Below, piece after piece: positions 23,428 to 31,498 of a stretch of DNA of 48,404 nt (within the stretch, counting starts at the first letter, position 1; the number at the start of each line of letters is the position of its first letter). A program made the position numbers and the translations under genes. The notes under the pieces are model-generated. The model saw only the letters and a list, made by a program, of their open reading frames with translations, was not told the DNA's origin and did no database searches. The DNA comes from Bacteroidota bacterium. GTDB lineage: Bacteria > Bacteroidota > Ignavibacteria > UBA10030 > UBA8401. The stretch is from the NCBI GenBank assembly GCA_013361065.1, contig JABWAK010000008.1, positions 1-48,404 of the forward strand, given 5' to 3'.

Positions 23428-25473
23428 TCACGCCGGCAGGGTGGCGCCGCGGTTCTCGTACAGTTTGGCGCGGAGTGCCAGCGCGCCGGGGTGCTGCGGA
23501 TTGAGCCGCAGGGCGAGGTCCACTTCAAAGATCGCCTCGAACGCACGGTTCTCGGAGATGAACTCCATCGCCTTGCTGAGGTGGAACTGGATGACCAGTT
23601 CCTTGTCCTCGTTGGCCTTCTGTTCCTCCAGTTTCCGCTGGGCACGCTCGATCTCGTCGCGCATCTGCAGCGTCTCGAACCGCTGCATGTCGAAGCTCAT
23701 GGCATAATCGACCCAGCCGAGCGCCTCGGCGTAGGAATCGCGGGAGAGCGCCTCGCGCGCCATGGCGAGACTCTTCCGGATCCCCTGATCCTTCTTCGAC
23801 GTCTCCTCCTGCTTCTGCTGTTCCTCCTCGTGCTTCAGGAACTCCTGCTGGATCTCCCCTTCCAGTGCGAAGAGGTCCTCATTCATCGGGTCGAGACGGT
23901 ACGCCTGTGCGATCTCATCCAGCGCTTCCTTGTAGTGATGGGATGATCGATGCTGACGCGCAGCAAGGATGTGCTGCTGGATGACGGCAATGGTCGCTTC
24001 ATCGTCCGCCGGGGAATGCTCCGGCGCGGGGAACGCACCGGAGCGCTGCTGCTTCATCTTCTTCTGTGCATCCAGGATCTCGCGCTGCAGTTTGGCGATC
24101 TCGCCGTCGAACGGGTTGATCTTGAACGCCTTGCCGATATTGGCGAGCGCTTCATCGAAGCGTCCCTGACTGACGAATCCGCGCGCTTTGGAGAGGAACA
24201 GCAGCACCTCCTCCTCGTCCCGGAGCAATTTCGCTTCGGTCTCCACCCGTTCGCGGATCTGTTCGCGCTTCTGCTGTTCGATGGCCAGGCGGTGGAGTTC
24301 CGCTTCCTGCCGGCGGCGGCGGTCCTCATCGGCGCGCCGTTTCTCCTCCTCTTCGATCCGGAGCGCTTCCTCCTCCTCCGCCATGATGCGGCGTTCGAGG
24401 GCGATCACCTCCTCGTTGGAGGGATCGATGAAATAGGCCTGGGTGATCACCCGGAGCGCTTCGCCGTACCGGCGCTGCCCCAGGAACTCCGCCGCCTTCT
24501 CCAGATTCTTCTCCACCGCACGGCGGATGGTCTCCTCCTTCTTCCGTTCCTCCTCCAGCTGCTGTTTCCGCTTCGCCACATGCTCTTCCGAGGAACGGGT
24601 CTGTGCTTCGCGGATCTTCCAGTTCAGGTCGAGCACCTCCTCGTTGAGCGGATCGAGGACCATAACGAAGGCGAGCTGTCCGAGCGCCTCCTCCACCTTC
24701 TGTTCGGCGAAGAGCGTTCGGGCGACCTGGAGGTACTCGCGGATCTTCTGCGCCCGTGCCTGTTTGTGCGCCTCCTCCCGCTTGACCAGTTCCTCCTCGC
24801 GTTCCGTCTCCCGCTGCACCTTCCACTGAGCGAAGAGCTGCTGCCGACGGAGCTCCTCCTCGGCATGACGACGCGTCCGTTCCTCCTCCTCCAGCTTGTC
24901 CTGCCGGTCCTGCGCGATCTTGATCTCTTCCTCGATCTGCAGGATGCGCTCATCCGTGGGATCGAGCATGAAGGCGCGGGCCACCTCGTTGAGGGAGTTC
25001 CGGTAGTCGCCGTGCGCTTCCAGTTCGCGCGCCCGTTTCAGGTAGTCGGCGATCTTGCGGGCGATGCTCGCTGTGCGGAGCTGTTCCTCGTGCCGCAGTT
25101 CCTCCTCCTGCTGGCGCTGCAGGGCGAAGACCTCTTTCTGCTTGTAGGCCGTGACAGCGCTCCGTTTCACCTCCTTGATGGCAAGGTCGAGGATCTTCTC
25201 CAGTGTCGGCATCAGCTGGGCGATGACCGCATCCCGGGCAGCGGTGTCGCCGCCGGGACCGTGAAGGTCGGTCTGCTTGAGGAGCACGGAACGGACATAC
25301 TCCTCGTATGCCCGGGCGTACATGATGGTGGGATTCTTCTCCCGTGCGCGCATGATCTCATCCAGGGCGTGCGGGATGTCACCCTGCCGGATGTACTTGT
25401 CGGCGTTCTTCAGGTAGGCGATCACCTCAGTGAGGTGCTCGGCGCCGATGATTTTTTGCGCGATATTCTGCAT
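23428..25473 (-). CDS. TPR-like hairpin/coiled-coil repeat protein, 681 aa (paralogue of the 851-aa protein)
   Basis: The ATG at 25473 (MQNIAQKIIGAEHLTEV) is preferred over a GTG at 25506. About eight modules follow the same plan: ADKYIRQGDIPHALDEIMRA (N-terminal module), then DYRNSLNEVARAFMLDPTDE, KVEEALGQLAFVMVLDPLNE, RYGEALRVITQAYFIDPSNE, RFDEALANIGKAFKINPFDG and HYKEALDEIAQAYRLDPMNE, separated by long Glu/Arg/Lys coiled coils. Modules 2-5 line up in order with modules 2-5 of the 851-aa protein (both have AL-x-x-LAFV-x-V-x-DPLNEEVL at module 3), so the two genes arose by duplication. No signal peptide or membrane segment. Function unknown; likely a long cytosolic rod or scaffold. Confidence 0.85.
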   Translation of the reverse strand: MQNIAQKIIGAEHLTEVIAYLKNADKYIRQGDIPHALDEIMRAREKNPTIMYARAYEEYVRSVLLKQTDLHGPGGDTAARDAVIAQLMPTLEKILDLAIKEVKRSAVTAYKQKEVFALQRQQEEELRHEEQLRTASIARKIADYLKRARELEAHGDYRNSLNEVARAFMLDPTDERILQIEEEIKIAQDRQDKLEEEERTRRHAEEELRRQQLFAQWKVQRETEREEELVKREEAHKQARAQKIREYLQVARTLFAEQKVEEALGQLAFVMVLDPLNEEVLDLNWKIREAQTRSSEEHVAKRKQQLEEERKKEETIRRAVEKNLEKAAEFLGQRRYGEALRVITQAYFIDPSNEEVIALERRIMAEEEEALRIEEEEKRRADEDRRRRQEAELHRLAIEQQKREQIRERVETEAKLLRDEEEVLLFLSKARGFVSQGRFDEALANIGKAFKINPFDGEIAKLQREILDAQKKMKQQRSGAFPAPEHSPADDEATIAVIQQHILAARQHRSSHHYKEALDEIAQAYRLDPMNEDLFALEGEIQQEFLKHEEEQQKQEETSKKDQGIRKSLAMAREALSRDSYAEALGWVDYAMSFDMQRFETLQMRDEIERAQRKLEEQKANEDKELVIQFHLSKAMEFISENRAFEAIFEVDLALRLNPQHPGALALRAKLYENRGATLPA

Positions 25474-25510
25474 CACAGAAGGGGGACCGGGTCCGGCGGT
25501 GCGCACCGCT

Positions 25511-25540
25511 GCGGACCCCGCGTGGGGCGGCGGGGTCCGC
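25511..25540. other. Perfect GC-rich hairpin inside the signalling operon
   Basis: GCGGACCCCG (25511-25520) and CGGGGTCCGC (25531-25540) form a 10-bp stem with a 10-base loop, in the 105-base gap between the two-receiver gene and the 681-aa repeat gene. No T-run follows, so it is more likely an mRNA-processing or stability element, or a partial attenuator. Confidence 0.55.
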
Positions 25541-25578
25541 AGGAGACACCAATACCGGACGACGGTCCCGGTGCGGTC

Positions 25579-26574
25579 CTATTTCTTGTTCTTGGCGAGC
25601 AATGCCTGGGCGGCGCGGAGACGGAGGCGGAGCGTGCTCTCCTCGTTCCGGACCATCCGTTCGGGGGAGATCTCTTCTGCCATCTTGAGCACGTTCTTGT
25701 GCGGCGTCGCCTTGAATGCCTTGCTGCGCTCGATCGCTTTCTCCAGGGTGTGGGAGATCTGGTCCTCCGGCATCGGTTTCACGAGATAGCGGAACACGTT
25801 CAGCTCGTTGATGGAGCGGATGGCGAGCTGGGCATCCTTCACCTCGGTGAGGATGACGGAGACGGTATTGGGATACTCGCGGCGGACGGTATCCAGAAAG
25901 CTGACGCCGTCCACATCGCCGAAGTTGATGTTGCTGACGATCACCGAGACCGGTTTCTTTGCCATCTCCTGGAATGCCGCATCGATGGAGTTCACCGCCA
26001 CGGCATTGAAAGCGCTGCCGTACTTGTCCACCAGGCGTCCGGTCTCCTCCTCGCTGTAGTCGACGAACAGGACGGTGGGACTCGCCTCCTCCACCTCGAT
26101 GTGGACGCGATGACCGGAGACGGGATGTTCCTCGGTGACCGCATCGTCCTGCTTCTGCATCTCGGTCTCCTGCAGCTTGGTGACCTTATCGTAGATCTCC
26201 ACGCCGAGTTTCACCACGTACAGCATGAACTCACCCTGCCACGGCTTGTTGATGAACCGGAAGACCTCGCCGGCGTTCACCGAACCGATGATGGCATCCA
26301 GGTCCGAGTACCCGGTGAGGAGCATGCGGACGCTGTTGGGACTGATCTCCTTCACCTGCCGCAGCAGTTCATGACCGAGCATGCCGGGCATGCGCTGGTC
26401 GCTCACCACCACTTTGATGGGGACCGATTTGATGATCTCCAGCGCATCGAAACCGTTCTCGGCCAGGTACACCTTGTACTTGTTCTTGAACAGCATGTTG
26501 AGGGATGACAGGATCATCGGTTCGTCGTCGACAAACAGGATGTTCGATTTCTCTTCTATGACGTTTTTACTCAT
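25579..26574 (-). CDS. Two-receiver protein with a degenerate second receiver
   Basis: 331 residues from the ATG at 26574, preceded by GAAGGAGAAA. REC1 (about 11-125) is intact: Asp16/Asp17, phospho-Asp59 in VVVSDQRMPG, Thr87, Lys110 in FINKPW; the DQRMPGM form is typical of receivers in HD-GYP and RpfG-like regulators. REC2 (about 166-285) aligns strand for strand (VLFVDY, VIVSNINFGDVDG, VILTEV, RYLVKPM) but has Asn215 in the phospho-acceptor position and a single acid in the pocket. It is therefore probably a pseudo-receiver. The C-terminal about 45 residues are basic and helical. No output domain: it may relay signals to the repeat proteins encoded downstream. Confidence 0.9.
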   Translation of the reverse strand: MSKNVIEEKSNILFVDDEPMILSSLNMLFKNKYKVYLAENGFDALEIIKSVPIKVVVSDQRMPGMLGHELLRQVKEISPNSVRMLLTGYSDLDAIIGSVNAGEVFRFINKPWQGEFMLYVVKLGVEIYDKVTKLQETEMQKQDDAVTEEHPVSGHRVHIEVEEASPTVLFVDYSEEETGRLVDKYGSAFNAVAVNSIDAAFQEMAKKPVSVIVSNINFGDVDGVSFLDTVRREYPNTVSVILTEVKDAQLAIRSINELNVFRYLVKPMPEDQISHTLEKAIERSKAFKATPHKNVLKMAEEISPERMVRNEESTLRLRLRAAQALLAKNKK

Positions 26575-26623
26575 GGTCGTTTCTCCTTCGTGCACTCAGT
26601 TCAGATTCGGTTCGTTCCGTCGG

Positions 26624-28723
26624 TCACGCCGCCGGTGCAGCTTCCTTCTTGGCGATACGGGGCTGCACCACCGGGATGCGGACAAAGAAATCGGTACCGC
26701 GTCCCACTTCGCTCTCCACCTTGATGGAGCCGCCGTGCTTCTCGATGATCTTGTACGAGATGGAGAGCCCGAGTCCGGTCCCCTCGCCGACCTTCTTCGT
26801 GGTGAAGAACGGTTCGAAGATCTTGGAGAGGTTCTCGCGCGGGATGCCCTTCCCGGTATCGGAGATCTTCACCACCGCCATGTCCGGATTGCCCGGTTCC
26901 TTGTAGGTACGGATGGTGATGGTCCCCTGTCCTTCGATCGCCTGCGCGGCATTGGTGAGCAGGTTCAGGATGACCTGGTTGTACTGGGCCGGGAAGCATT
27001 CCGCCATGAGGTTCGGCTGGTAATCCTTCTTGACCACGGCGCGGTTCTTGATGACGTTGTTGGCGATGACGAGCGTGGCATCGAGCGCGCTGTTGAGGTC
27101 GATCTTCGCCAGGTCCGCTTCGTCCAAACGGGAGAATTCGCGCAGGTTCTTGATGAGTTCCTGGATGCGCTCCGTTCCGACGAGTGCCTGCGAGAGCATG
27201 GTCTTGCTGTCCTCCAGGACGGTGTTCTTCTCGAGTTCGGTGGAGAGGTTGGCGAGGTCGGTAACGGTCTGCTCCAGACCCTCCTCCACGCCGTTCACCA
27301 GCATATCGAGCAATTTGCGGTATTGTTCCACCGCGTCATTGATGGTCTGCTGGTTGCCGATCATCATCTCGATGTTGTTCTTCACATAGCCGAGCGGGGT
27401 ATTGATCTCATGGGCGAGACCGGCCACCATCTGACCGAGGGACGCCATCTTCTCTCCTTGCACCAGAGCGGTCTGTGTTTCACGCAGCTGGCGGTTGGTG
27501 GCTTCGATCTGGATCCTGTTGTCCTCGAGCTCTTTATTACGGGAGAGCAGGCTGAGCGCAACCTGGTTGAAGGAGCGTCCCACACGGCCCAGCTCGTCGC
27601 GCGTTTCGACCTCCACGACCTCGGTGATCTTGCCCTCGTTCAGCTGGGCAGCCACGTTCTCCAGCGTGCTCACCGTGTCGATCACGGAGCTGTAGAACCC
27701 GCCCAACAGGTAGGACACGAAGATCAGCACGAGGATGGTGCCGGCGATGTAGATGAGCACCTGCTGCTCGAGGTTCTTGATGCGGACCTCGATGAGGTTG
27801 CGGAGGATCGGCGCCTGCACGTCGAACACATCGAGTCCCGCTTTGATGGGACGCTCGAGGATGCTCAGATCGAGACCGCGGGCGATGCGGAGGCTGTCAT
27901 CCAGGATCTCGGACTGCAGCAGTTCGATGTACTGGTCGGTGGAGGATTTCAGATCCACATAGGAGGGTTCCACGACCGGGCTGATCGGCTGGTTATAGGT
28001 GTTGATGCGGTTCACCGCGTCAGCGATATCGGACATGAGCGGCTGGACGATACCGGACTGGATGGTGAACGCGGTGCGCTGTTCCGGCAAGAGTTTCGGC
28101 GTGCGCAGTGCGGCGCGGAGCAGGTTCTTGGACTGGCTGAGCGCCTCGGTCATCTGCAGCACCTTGAAGTTGGTGATGTTCATCAGATAGTAGGTCTCGA
28201 TGTCCGTATCCAGCGTGAGGTTCGAGTTATCCGCCACGTCGATGACGAGTGCGAGCACGTCGGAGACGAGCTTGTTGTGGAGCTCCTCGCTCTTCTCGAT
28301 CTTGTGCGTGAAGGCGCGGCTCTTGAGGTTCTTCCAGTCGATCTTGATATTCTTCCACTGTTCCCGCACGGCGAGCGCATCACCGTACTGCGTATCGGCC
28401 GAGTCGACGCTCAGCACGGCGGTCTCGATCTGCTGCTGCGCATCGGTCATGAGCTGCTCGGCGGTGCTGTCCCCCAGGAAGAACTGCACCGAATAATCGC
28501 GGTGTGTCTGGACCGCTTCGTAGAACTGCCGCAGGGCCACGTTGTACGTGATACCCGTGAGCTCCTTCTGCGAGTATTCCACGTTCTGCGTGATCTGCGT
28601 GGTAACGATATACAGCAGACTGCCGCTCGGGATCAAGAGCAGGACCAGAACGATGGCGAACTTCTGCAGATAGTTGAGCCGGTTCATCAGCAGTGCACCA
28701 AGACTGAAGATCGCTTGTCTCAT
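26624..28723 (-). CDS. Transmembrane sensor histidine kinase with HAMP
   Basis: 699 residues. TM1 at about 22-41 (FAIVLVLLLIPSGSLLYIVT), a helical periplasmic sensor of about 280 residues (four-helix-bundle-like, FYEAVQTHRDYSVQFFLGDS), TM2 at about 322-345, HAMP, a coiled coil (NRIQIEATNRQLRETQ), HisKA with His438 in GLAHEINTPLGYVKNN, and HATPase with NLLTNAAQAIEGQG, DTGKGIP and GTGLGLSIS. The GLAHEINTPL form places it in the HisKA group lacking a PAS. No receiver or output domain, so it must use the lone receivers next door. Start ATG at 28723; an internal ATG at residue 13 is also possible. Confidence 0.93.
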   Translation of the reverse strand: MRQAIFSLGALLMNRLNYLQKFAIVLVLLLIPSGSLLYIVTTQITQNVEYSQKELTGITYNVALRQFYEAVQTHRDYSVQFFLGDSTAEQLMTDAQQQIETAVLSVDSADTQYGDALAVREQWKNIKIDWKNLKSRAFTHKIEKSEELHNKLVSDVLALVIDVADNSNLTLDTDIETYYLMNITNFKVLQMTEALSQSKNLLRAALRTPKLLPEQRTAFTIQSGIVQPLMSDIADAVNRINTYNQPISPVVEPSYVDLKSSTDQYIELLQSEILDDSLRIARGLDLSILERPIKAGLDVFDVQAPILRNLIEVRIKNLEQQVLIYIAGTILVLIFVSYLLGGFYSSVIDTVSTLENVAAQLNEGKITEVVEVETRDELGRVGRSFNQVALSLLSRNKELEDNRIQIEATNRQLRETQTALVQGEKMASLGQMVAGLAHEINTPLGYVKNNIEMMIGNQQTINDAVEQYRKLLDMLVNGVEEGLEQTVTDLANLSTELEKNTVLEDSKTMLSQALVGTERIQELIKNLREFSRLDEADLAKIDLNSALDATLVIANNVIKNRAVVKKDYQPNLMAECFPAQYNQVILNLLTNAAQAIEGQGTITIRTYKEPGNPDMAVVKISDTGKGIPRENLSKIFEPFFTTKKVGEGTGLGLSISYKIIEKHGGSIKVESEVGRGTDFFVRIPVVQPRIAKKEAAPAA

Positions 28724-28783
28724 AGTGTTACTCCGTGTGATGTGGGGTTATGATATTGATGTTGAATAGTGTACGTCATATTC

Positions 28784-29176
28784 TCAGGCCGCTTCGGCGA
28801 TGCGGTGGATGGTCTCCACCACCTTCTCGAACTCGATGGACTTGTCATAGAAATAATCCGCCCCCTCCTCGAAACATTTCCGGCGGTACTCCTCCTGCGC
28901 ATAGTTGGTCAGCATGATCACCTTGGCCGGGACATGCTTGCCGCGGATGTTCTTGAGCACATGGATGCCGCTGCCGCCGGTGAGGAAGATATCGAGGATG
29001 ATCACATCCGGCTGCTGGGCGACGATCGCTTCGGTGGCCGCCAGCGGATTGTCGGCGAATCCGACGATGGTGATCGACGGAACTTCGTTGAGGAGAGCGG
29101 TCAGACGCTCACGGACGATGGCGGAATCGTCCACGATGAAGACATTGATCGGCTTTGTTTTCACGGTAGTTTGCAT
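28784..29176 (-). CDS. Single-domain response regulator (CheY-like receiver)
   Basis: 130 residues, receiver only. All key residues are present: Asp16/Asp17 acidic pocket (FIVDDS), phospho-Asp62 in ILDIFLTGGSG, Thr90 in IMLTNYA, Lys112 in YFYDKS. No output domain. In the usual scheme it would receive phosphate from the adjacent kinase and either act by binding another protein or pass phosphate on. It heads the unit that continues with the kinase (60 bases downstream), the two-receiver protein and the repeat proteins. Confidence 0.9.
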   Translation of the reverse strand: MQTTVKTKPINVFIVDDSAIVRERLTALLNEVPSITIVGFADNPLAATEAIVAQQPDVIILDIFLTGGSGIHVLKNIRGKHVPAKVIMLTNYAQEEYRRKCFEEGADYFYDKSIEFEKVVETIHRIAEAA

Positions 29177-29262
29177 GGTAGTGTGGCCTAGGATACAAAC
29201 TTATCGTAGGAGGGAGTATCGGCGAAACAAGGTATTTCGTGTAGGTGTTTGTCCTACAGCGC

Positions 29263-29892
29263 TTACTCGACCAGTTTGTGGTGGAGGGCGTAGCGGGTCA
29301 ATTCGGCATTGGAGCCGAGATGGAGTTTATCGAGGATACGGGAGCGGTAGGTGGAGACGGTCTTCACGCTCAGGGACAGCGCGGCGGCCGCTTCGGAGAC
29401 GGTCTTACCGGAGGCGATGAGTTTCAGCACCTGGAACTCGCGGTCCGAGAGCTGTTCGTGTCCCTCGCCCTGATGGGGACGCTGGACCAGGTCGATGAGT
29501 TGATCGGAAAGCGCAGCACTGATGTACTTCCCTCCGCCGAGGATCTTGGTGACAGCATTGACGAGTTCCTCCGGCGCACTATCCTTGGTCAGATATCCCA
29601 TCGCACCGGCTTTTATCACGCGGAGCGCATACTGGTCCTCGGGATACATCGAGAGGACCAGGATAGGGAGTTTCGGGGAGAGAACCTTGATATCCTTCAG
29701 CAGGTCGAGTCCGCTCCGCCCCGGCATGCTCAGGTCGAGGATGAGCAGGTCGAACGGCGAGCGGATGAGCTGGAGCGTCTGCGCGGCATCGGCCGATTCA
29801 CCGAAGACCACATTCTTCATCCCTTCGGAGAGGATCTGCTTCAGTCCCTTCCGCACGATGGTGTGATCGTCGGCGATGAGGATGCGGGTCAT
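29263..29892 (-). CDS. NarL/FixJ-family response regulator
   Basis: 209 residues: receiver (Asp8/Asp9, phospho-Asp53 in LILDLSMPGRSG, Lys in YLTKDSAP) followed by a LuxR-type helix-turn-helix at about 145-205 (LSDREFQVLKLIASGKTVSEAAAALSLSVKTVSTYRSRI). It is a DNA-binding transcription factor. It begins 1 base after the stop of its cognate HisKA_3 kinase gene, so the pair forms a two-gene operon and almost certainly one phospho-relay pair. Target genes unknown. Confidence 0.95.
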   Translation of the reverse strand: MTRILIADDHTIVRKGLKQILSEGMKNVVFGESADAAQTLQLIRSPFDLLILDLSMPGRSGLDLLKDIKVLSPKLPILVLSMYPEDQYALRVIKAGAMGYLTKDSAPEELVNAVTKILGGGKYISAALSDQLIDLVQRPHQGEGHEQLSDREFQVLKLIASGKTVSEAAAALSLSVKTVSTYRSRILDKLHLGSNAELTRYALHHKLVE

Positions 29893-29893
29893 G

Positions 29894-31339
29894 CTACGCG
29901 GAAGGGAACGTTTCGATCAGCGGGATGCGCACGCGGACGGAGGTCCCTTTGCCGTGGGCGCCGGTAACGAGCACCTCGCCGTTGAAACTGGCGGCACGCT
30001 CCTTCATACCGAGGATGCCGACCGAGCGGGGATTGGCGAGTTCATGCGGCGCGATGCCGCGTCCGTCATCCTCGATGGTGAGCAACACACTGGCGCCCTC
30101 CTTGCGGAGCGTGATGGCGACGTTCTTCGCCTGTGCATGACGGATGACGTTGGTGAGCGATTCCTGGAAGATGCGGAAGAATGCAGTGGACCGTTTCTCA
30201 TCCATCTGGATCGCCTCATCCAGATGGAACGTGAAGTCGATGCCGGTCCGTTCGCTGAAGTCCTTCCCCTGCCATTCGATAGCAGCGGCCAGACCGATGT
30301 CGTCGAGGATGCCGGGACGGAGGTCCGTGGCGAGTTTGCGCACTTTGTGGATGGTGGCATCCGCCAGGTCCATCATCGACCGGATCCGTTTCTGGATCGC
30401 TTCATCCGTGGAAGCAAGTTTGTTGTTCATCCAGGCGAGGTCCATCTTCAGTCCGGTCAACGCCTGACCGAGATCGTCATGGATCTCGCGTGCAATGTGG
30501 GTCCGTTCCTCCTCGCGGATGTTCTGCAGGCGGACGGTGAGGGCGCGCAGCTGTTTGCGCGAACTGTCGATCTCGATCTCCGCATGCATCCGTTCAGTGA
30601 TGTCCGTGATGGTGCCGACGAATCCGGCGAGCGAGCCGTCCGGATTCACTTCCGGGAGCGCCTGACCCATCACCCAGAGTTCGGTCTTGTCCGTCTCGCG
30701 GTAGATGCGGTACTCGGACTGGAACGGCGTCCGTTCACGCACGCAGCGGTGCCATTCGGTGCGGATGCGTTTGCGGTCATGGGAATGGACCGCATTGAGG
30801 AAGCCGTCCCCGAACGCCTGATCATAGGTCAGCCCGGTGATGTCGCTCCACCGCTCGTTCACATACAGATAGAAGCCGTCCGCCGATGCCAGGAAGATAC
30901 CGACCGTGGAGACCTTGGCGAGCGTGTTGAATCGTTCCTTGCTGAGCCGCAGTTCCTCCTGCACGCGCCGCTTGTCGATGGCGCTCTCGATGGCGGACCC
31001 GAGCCGAGCGGAGTGCTGCTTGAACACATAATCCGTTGCACCGGAGCGCATGCATTCCACCACCGTCTCCTCGTTCAGCACCGCCGAGTAGATGATGAGC
31101 GGCGTGGTCGCGATCATGTTCTTCAGGATGCTGATGGTGTCGGACGGTTTCAGTTCGGCGATGGTATAATCGACGATGATGATCTCCGGAGAGAACTCTT
31201 CGAGCACTTCCGGCACCTGATCGAAGGCGGAGATGACGCGAAGTTCGTGGGCGATGCCGGACCGGCGCATCTCTGCCGTGAACAGGTCGATGCTCTCCTG
31301 TTTGTTCTCAATGAGCAGGATACGGGTCTGGTGCGCCAT
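29894..31339 (-). CDS. REC-PAS-HisKA_3 sensor kinase (NarX/DegS-type core)
   Basis: 481 residues, no membrane segments. An N-terminal receiver (about 6-120) keeps Asp57 in IIIVDYT, but its acidic pocket reads ENK instead of DD, so Mg-dependent phosphorylation may be weak. A PAS domain (about 140-255; FYLYVNERWSDITGLTYDQAFG) precedes a HisKA_3 dimerisation domain with His287 in REIHDDLGQALTGL and a HATPase (FFRIFQESLTNVIRHA, IEDDGRGI, LGMKERA). The receiver-first layout suggests the kinase is itself controlled by another kinase. A sigma-70-like promoter lies at 31390-31418. Start ATG at 31339. Confidence 0.93.
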   Translation of the reverse strand: MAHQTRILLIENKQESIDLFTAEMRRSGIAHELRVISAFDQVPEVLEEFSPEIIIVDYTIAELKPSDTISILKNMIATTPLIIYSAVLNEETVVECMRSGATDYVFKQHSARLGSAIESAIDKRRVQEELRLSKERFNTLAKVSTVGIFLASADGFYLYVNERWSDITGLTYDQAFGDGFLNAVHSHDRKRIRTEWHRCVRERTPFQSEYRIYRETDKTELWVMGQALPEVNPDGSLAGFVGTITDITERMHAEIEIDSSRKQLRALTVRLQNIREEERTHIAREIHDDLGQALTGLKMDLAWMNNKLASTDEAIQKRIRSMMDLADATIHKVRKLATDLRPGILDDIGLAAAIEWQGKDFSERTGIDFTFHLDEAIQMDEKRSTAFFRIFQESLTNVIRHAQAKNVAITLRKEGASVLLTIEDDGRGIAPHELANPRSVGILGMKERAASFNGEVLVTGAHGKGTSVRVRIPLIETFPSA

Positions 31340-31389
31340 GTGGTGGTATCGGTGGAAAACGTGGTTGGAAAGTGGTAAAAACCCTGCAA

Positions 31390-31418
31390 AGTATAACGAT
31401 TGTTTCAGTGAAAATCAA
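31390..31418 (-). promoter_or_regulatory. Promoter of the HisKA_3 kinase-regulator operon
   Basis: On the minus strand TTGATT (31418-31413; 4 of 6), a 17-base spacer and TATACT (31395-31390; 5 of 6). The start point would be about 45 bases before the ATG. Confidence 0.55.
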
Positions 31419-31498
31419 TTTACAGGACCATCCCGGGGTCTGCGCAGCAGACACGGCATGATTTTTCTCCGAACTCCTTTTTGCTTACATTGGTCTCC

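Noticed and set aside
21619-23946. A 775-codon open frame on the plus strand opposite the repeat-protein genes
   Set aside because: It is the antisense of highly repetitive GC-rich coding sequence (LLL/FLL-rich translation, no family motif). The minus-strand proteins have clear repeats and codon bias.
23950-26508. An 852-codon plus-strand frame
   Set aside because: It spans the antisense of two unrelated minus-strand genes (repeat protein and two-receiver protein), which no real gene would do; translation is Leu/Asp/His-rich noise.
26381-28753. A 790-codon plus-strand frame opposite the histidine kinase
   Set aside because: The minus strand encodes an intact kinase with all HisKA/HATPase motifs; the plus frame shows no domain.
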